This document shows, one piece after another, positions 60,785-64,000 of a stretch of DNA of 64,000 nt (the first letter of the stretch is position 1; each line of letters opens with the position of its first letter). Both the position numbers and the translations under genes were made by a program. Source of the DNA: Ophiura sarsii. Taxonomy: Eukaryota > Echinodermata > Ophiuroidea > Amphilepidida > Ophiuridae. Where the stretch lies: positions 65,870,654 through 65,934,653 of the forward strand of contig CM069442.1 in the NCBI GenBank assembly GCA_035610835.1. Reading direction: 5' to 3'. Under the pieces are notes generated by a model, which saw only the letters and a list, made by a program, of their open reading frames with translations, made no database searches and was not told the DNA's origin.

Positions 60785-61728
60785 TAAATGTTTATACCTT
60801 TTCTGGTATTACTGGAATATGCTCATGTCATCTCATTCATCCTGGTGGAAAGTTGTGTTGTAGTAAGTAGCATTATATAAAGGCATAACTTTTGAATATC
60901 CATCATATATACAAGATGCGAGCAATAACTTTACTTGAGGGAAGGTACTAGAGATGTTCTGAAATTTAAGATAAAGTGGCAAAGTTCATAACTTTTTGGC
61001 CATGAACATCCTAGAGCATGGATGCAAGATTTCAGACAATCGCCCGATTTCAGGCATTTTCTCTGATGTCAGGTAATTTCTTTCCTGTACAACAAAATAA
61101 TAATTTTCAGGCATTAAGGCAACTTTCAGGCATTTCTCTCAGTGCATGCTTTTATTCCTTCTATAGTTTGGCACTTGCTTCTTTTTCTATGGTACAACCT
61201 TCTGCTTATATCAACTCTGACTCGATGACAAAATTCTTTGTACTATGTATCTTGGCTCAGTGTTGTAGAACTTAGTCAGACTTGCTCATCACTTTAGTGT
61301 GACATTTACTACCTCCCTTTCCATAGGTGTAGACAGACAGTACGTGTCATGAAGTCATGATACCATCATTCTCAAAGTTGGGACGAGTGATCAAAATAAG
61401 GGTGGACCATAGATAATCCCATCATGATGATAATTGAATGTGGCTATTACGTCTCCGGTTAGCCAGTTTGATTGGGTCACTCCCTTTTTTGTTACTCCCA
61501 GGTGCTCATCATTTGTCATATAAAGTTATAGTGATGATGGGCGTTAGTATCTGTTGCATTGTAGTCAACAACAACATTACTTGATTAGAATAATTGTTGT
61601 TTTGTTGATTCAACTTTTTGTCACTCTTATTATTCTGCATATTCAGTGCTGCACTTTACCATATTATTAGTGTTCTGGCGGTTTCAGGTTTGGATAACTT
61701 GATTCACAAATCATTTGCAAATTTGGCA
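60785..61728. other. Non-coding stretch, nothing recognised
   Basis: No gene or repeat pair recognised. A loose repetition of TTTCAGGCATTT-like words occurs at about 61,030-61,135. Confidence 0.4.
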
Positions 61729-61824
61729 TAATTCTGTTATACCCTACACACCTCCATCGGTAGTATGCGTCGTTCTTAAAAATCATGCACTATGAATACC
61801 TCTGTGAAGGGTATAACAGAATTA
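61729..61824. mobile_element. 96-bp hairpin (possible mini-MITE)
   Basis: Perfect 17-bp inverted arms, TAATTCTGTTATACCCT and its inverse AGGGTATAACAGAATTA, enclose 62 bp. No coding capacity. It could be a very short MITE or a stem-loop of another kind. Confidence 0.55.
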
Positions 61825-62242
61825 CTCCGCACATTTTGGTATATGTCTGTCGCCCAAAACAGAGAACAGAAACACTAGATTGCAGCAGGGATACTATTAA
61901 CTTTGGGATAGGAAAGTAGTATACCAACGTACGTAACGAAAACGGACCTTTTGCATATTTGAATAAATTATAGTAATCGTCCGGAATGCGTCCGTGACCG
62001 GCGTTTAACGCGTTTAACAATGTTTAACCAGGTTTAACGGCAGGTTAAACGGCATGTTAGTCAGCATAGGTTTGGGGGCGCTGTAGATTTAAACAGACGA
62101 CGGTGGCCACGCGAAACCTAAATTTTGAATTCGTAGTGAATAACACGTAATCGCGAATTTTAAACTATCATTTTGACAAATACATCATAATTAAAAGGAT
62201 TTTTATCGTTAACCGGGCGATGACTGTTAAAAATAATTCAAA

Positions 62243-62590
62243 ATGGTGCACTCCCGTTGCCAAATTGGGTCGTCTGAGAGACGCGTGGCCAGCGTTGCGT
62301 CGTCTGCTACAATCATCACGCCTGATCGGTATAGCGCCCCCAATTCTATGCTGACTAAGTTCAATTTAAAAGTGGACCCGATCGGCAAGCTCAGTGACAT
62401 ACCCCTGATTGCAGGTCGTGTTTGGTGGCTAAATTATGCATACCTGTATTATCCAGAGTGTCTGAATCATTCATTTTGTGTTTGTAATCTCTTGATTACA
62501 ATGGCAATGACCATGTGGACACTAGTTCCATCACTATTAAATGGCAATGACCATGTGGACACTAGTTCCATCACTATTAAATGGCAATGA
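62243..62590 (+). CDS. Candidate first coding exon in a CpG-richer stretch
   Basis: An ATG in a good start context (CAAAATGG) opens a 115-codon frame. The first ~58 residues (MVHSRCQIGSSERRV..., Ser/Arg/Ile-rich) come from sequence noticeably richer in CpG and G+C than the surroundings (about 61,960-62,420), as expected near a promoter. The last part of the frame runs into a 40-bp minisatellite and is unlikely to be coding. No good donor ends the plausible part; CAG|GTCGTG at about 62,416 is poor. The strong donor ACAG|GTAAGTG at 62,922 lies after the stop. The family is unrecognised. Confidence 0.28.
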   Translation: MVHSRCQIGSSERRVASVASSATIITPDRYSAPNSMLTKFNLKVDPIGKLSDIPLIAGRVWWLNYAYLYYPECLNHSFCVCNLLITMAMTMWTLVPSLLNGNDHVDTSSITIKWQ

Positions 62591-62780
62591 CCATGTGGAC
62601 ACTAGTTCCATCACTATTAAATGGCAATGACCATGTGGACACTAGTTCCATCACTATTAAATGGCAATGACCATGTGGACACTAGTTCCATCACTATTAA
62701 ATGGCAATGACCATGTGGACACTAGTTCCATCACTATTAAATGGCAATGACCATGTGGACACTAGTTCCATCACTATTAA
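62501..62780. repeat. Minisatellite, 7 identical copies of a 40-bp unit
   Basis: The unit ATGGCAATGACCATGTGGAC + ACTAGTTCCATCACTATTAA is repeated seven times without a single difference. A degenerate eighth copy (AATGGTATGAACTATGTGGA...) follows to about 62,820. Complete identity implies very recent expansion or ongoing homogenisation. Copy number is likely to be variable between individuals. Confidence 0.97.
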
Positions 62781-62820
62781 AATGGTATGAACTATGTGGA
62801 CATCGGTTGCCTCATTAATA

Positions 62821-64000
62821 AATGTTATGAATAAAATGTCTAATTGTTATTTGTTTTCTTTTTGTTTCTTTTCATGTGCTGTTTCTACCTTGAACAACCA
62901 ACCATTTGGCAACATCACAGGTAAGTGTTAATAAGCTAATTTAAAGAATTGAATTAAAAAAGTGGTCTAAGTTTGGGTCCTTGGGGCACCCCTATGTTGA
63001 GCCTGTGATATAACTTTCCATTGAGCAAGGGGATTATGTTGCTCTTCACTACTCCGTTCCACCAGAAATATGAATGTGGCATAGGAGCATATTTCAATTA
63101 GTGTAGCTTGTTATCAGGAATTTTCAGTGCTTGCATATACATGTATAATCACACTATCAAAGCCAAATCCTGCTTTTGCCATGTAAATGCTGCACGTATC
63201 GCAAGGAATACGCTTTTACACACATTCTTACTCAAAGTGGCATGGAATACACTTTGGGAGACTCTCAAAATGAGATTCAGTTGTACACTAACTTCAGCTG
63301 GATAAAGAATACAGCATAAAAAACAAACAAACCAAAAACACATTTGTACATGAATGGAAATCAATGATATACATTTTGACATCAGGATTTAGGAGTAAAA
63401 TCACATTAAAGCCTGGTTTCCGGGAGACATTGACAACTTATGTCACTGCATATTTAGATGTGTCATTGTAACGCAATGTGTGCGATAGATCCACTACAAT
63501 ACTGACTTTGTGTATTTGGCTCATCATAGTAATCTTGTGCCATTGGGCTCGTACTGTAGCATACACATACACTCAAAGATGGATGTTGTATGTTGCGTAC
63601 ATAAATAAACATGTGGGATCCAAAGGAAGTCATCATTGTCTCCAGGAGGTGAAATGTTTGACATATGGTTGAAACTGTTCTCATGAATTTGGTATGGTTA
63701 TGGATACATAATGGAAGTGCAATCACACACCATACAAAGTCAAAATTTGTATCAGAAGTCATAATTATTTTTAGAAACAAAAACAAACAAAATAGGGAAT
63801 AGAGGTAATTCAATTTGGTGCACATTGCCTGTTTCCCTTGTGGGATACATGCTCAAGAAATGTGTACTACAGTATCTACTGTGTAATTTCCTATTCAACT
63901 ATTTTGTTTACAACAACAACACTTTGGCAAAATTGGTCAAAATTCTAGCAAAAATATCTAAATATGAGGCAATTGTGTGGGGGGGGGGGGGGGTGTGCGT
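62821..64000. other. Non-coding stretch to window end; strong + strand donor at 62,922
   Basis: ATCACAG|GTAAGTGTT at 62,915-62,930 is a consensus-quality splice donor, but no acceptor bounds an exon before it. The rest to the window edge shows no gene. The final bases include a 15-base G tract at 63,979-63,993. Confidence 0.4.
63979..63993. repeat. Poly-G tract, 15 bases
   Basis: G homopolymer at the end of the window, flanked by TGTGT and TGTGCG. Confidence 0.85.

Overview
The window looks like AT-rich nuclear DNA from a metazoan, most likely a marine invertebrate deuterostome such as an echinoderm or a relative. This rests on the mix of repeats (CR1/L2-like LINE, Academ-like DNA transposon, fold-back elements, many MITEs, SINE tails of the 'GGCGCTATgTAAAT..ATTATTATT' kind) and on GT-AG splice-like signals. 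Nothing in the sequence fixes the species. There are no operons, no rRNA or tRNA genes, no CRISPR array and no prokaryotic signals. Only two long open reading frames are convincing, and both belong to mobile elements. Host coding sequence, if present, is limited to a few short exon candidates that I hold at low confidence; most of the first 37 kb reads as intron or intergenic DNA.

Layout. 1-37.4 kb: non-coding DNA with isolated repeats. These are a nested pair of inverted-repeat elements (6.4-7.4 kb), a GC-rich inverted-repeat element with a C tract (13.24-13.81 kb), a 660-bp element with ~45-bp terminal inverted repeats (18.70-19.36 kb), the 3' end of a dead LINE (21.0-21.4 kb, minus), two possible tRNA-derived SINE heads (27.9 and 28.4 kb) and two small MITEs (30.9 and 31.2 kb). 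Exon candidates lie at 2.7, 11.83-11.94, 12.07-12.17 (minus), 30.65-30.72 and 35.44-35.68 kb. A CRE next to an X-box-like site lies at 34.80-34.83 kb.

37.40-42.20 kb: a ~4.8-kb fold-back structure. Its arms contain tandem ~150-bp units that carry AAGATGGCsGCC-like motifs. Inside it are a second, smaller hairpin and an unusual 1.6-kb element built almost entirely from ACGTA-type pentamers with its own inverted termini.

43.24-50.58 kb: an apparently complete DNA transposon. Terminal inverted repeats of ~350 bp flank one uninterrupted 1,491-codon gene with paired CxxC/HxxC zinc motifs, a candidate DDE core, an XPG/FEN1-like (PIN-fold) nuclease region and a C-terminal Cys-rich CXC domain. This matches what I know of the Academ superfamily; a 3-bp AAT flanks both ends.

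50.9-64 kb: a 280-bp MITE with a 28-base G tract, a 95-bp tandem duplication, a LINE with an intact 995-codon endonuclease/reverse-transcriptase ORF (57.60-60.75 kb, minus), a 96-bp hairpin, a CpG-richer stretch with a possible first coding exon (62.24 kb) and a 40-bp minisatellite with seven identical copies (62.50-62.78 kb). Long C or G homopolymer tracts recur across the whole window.
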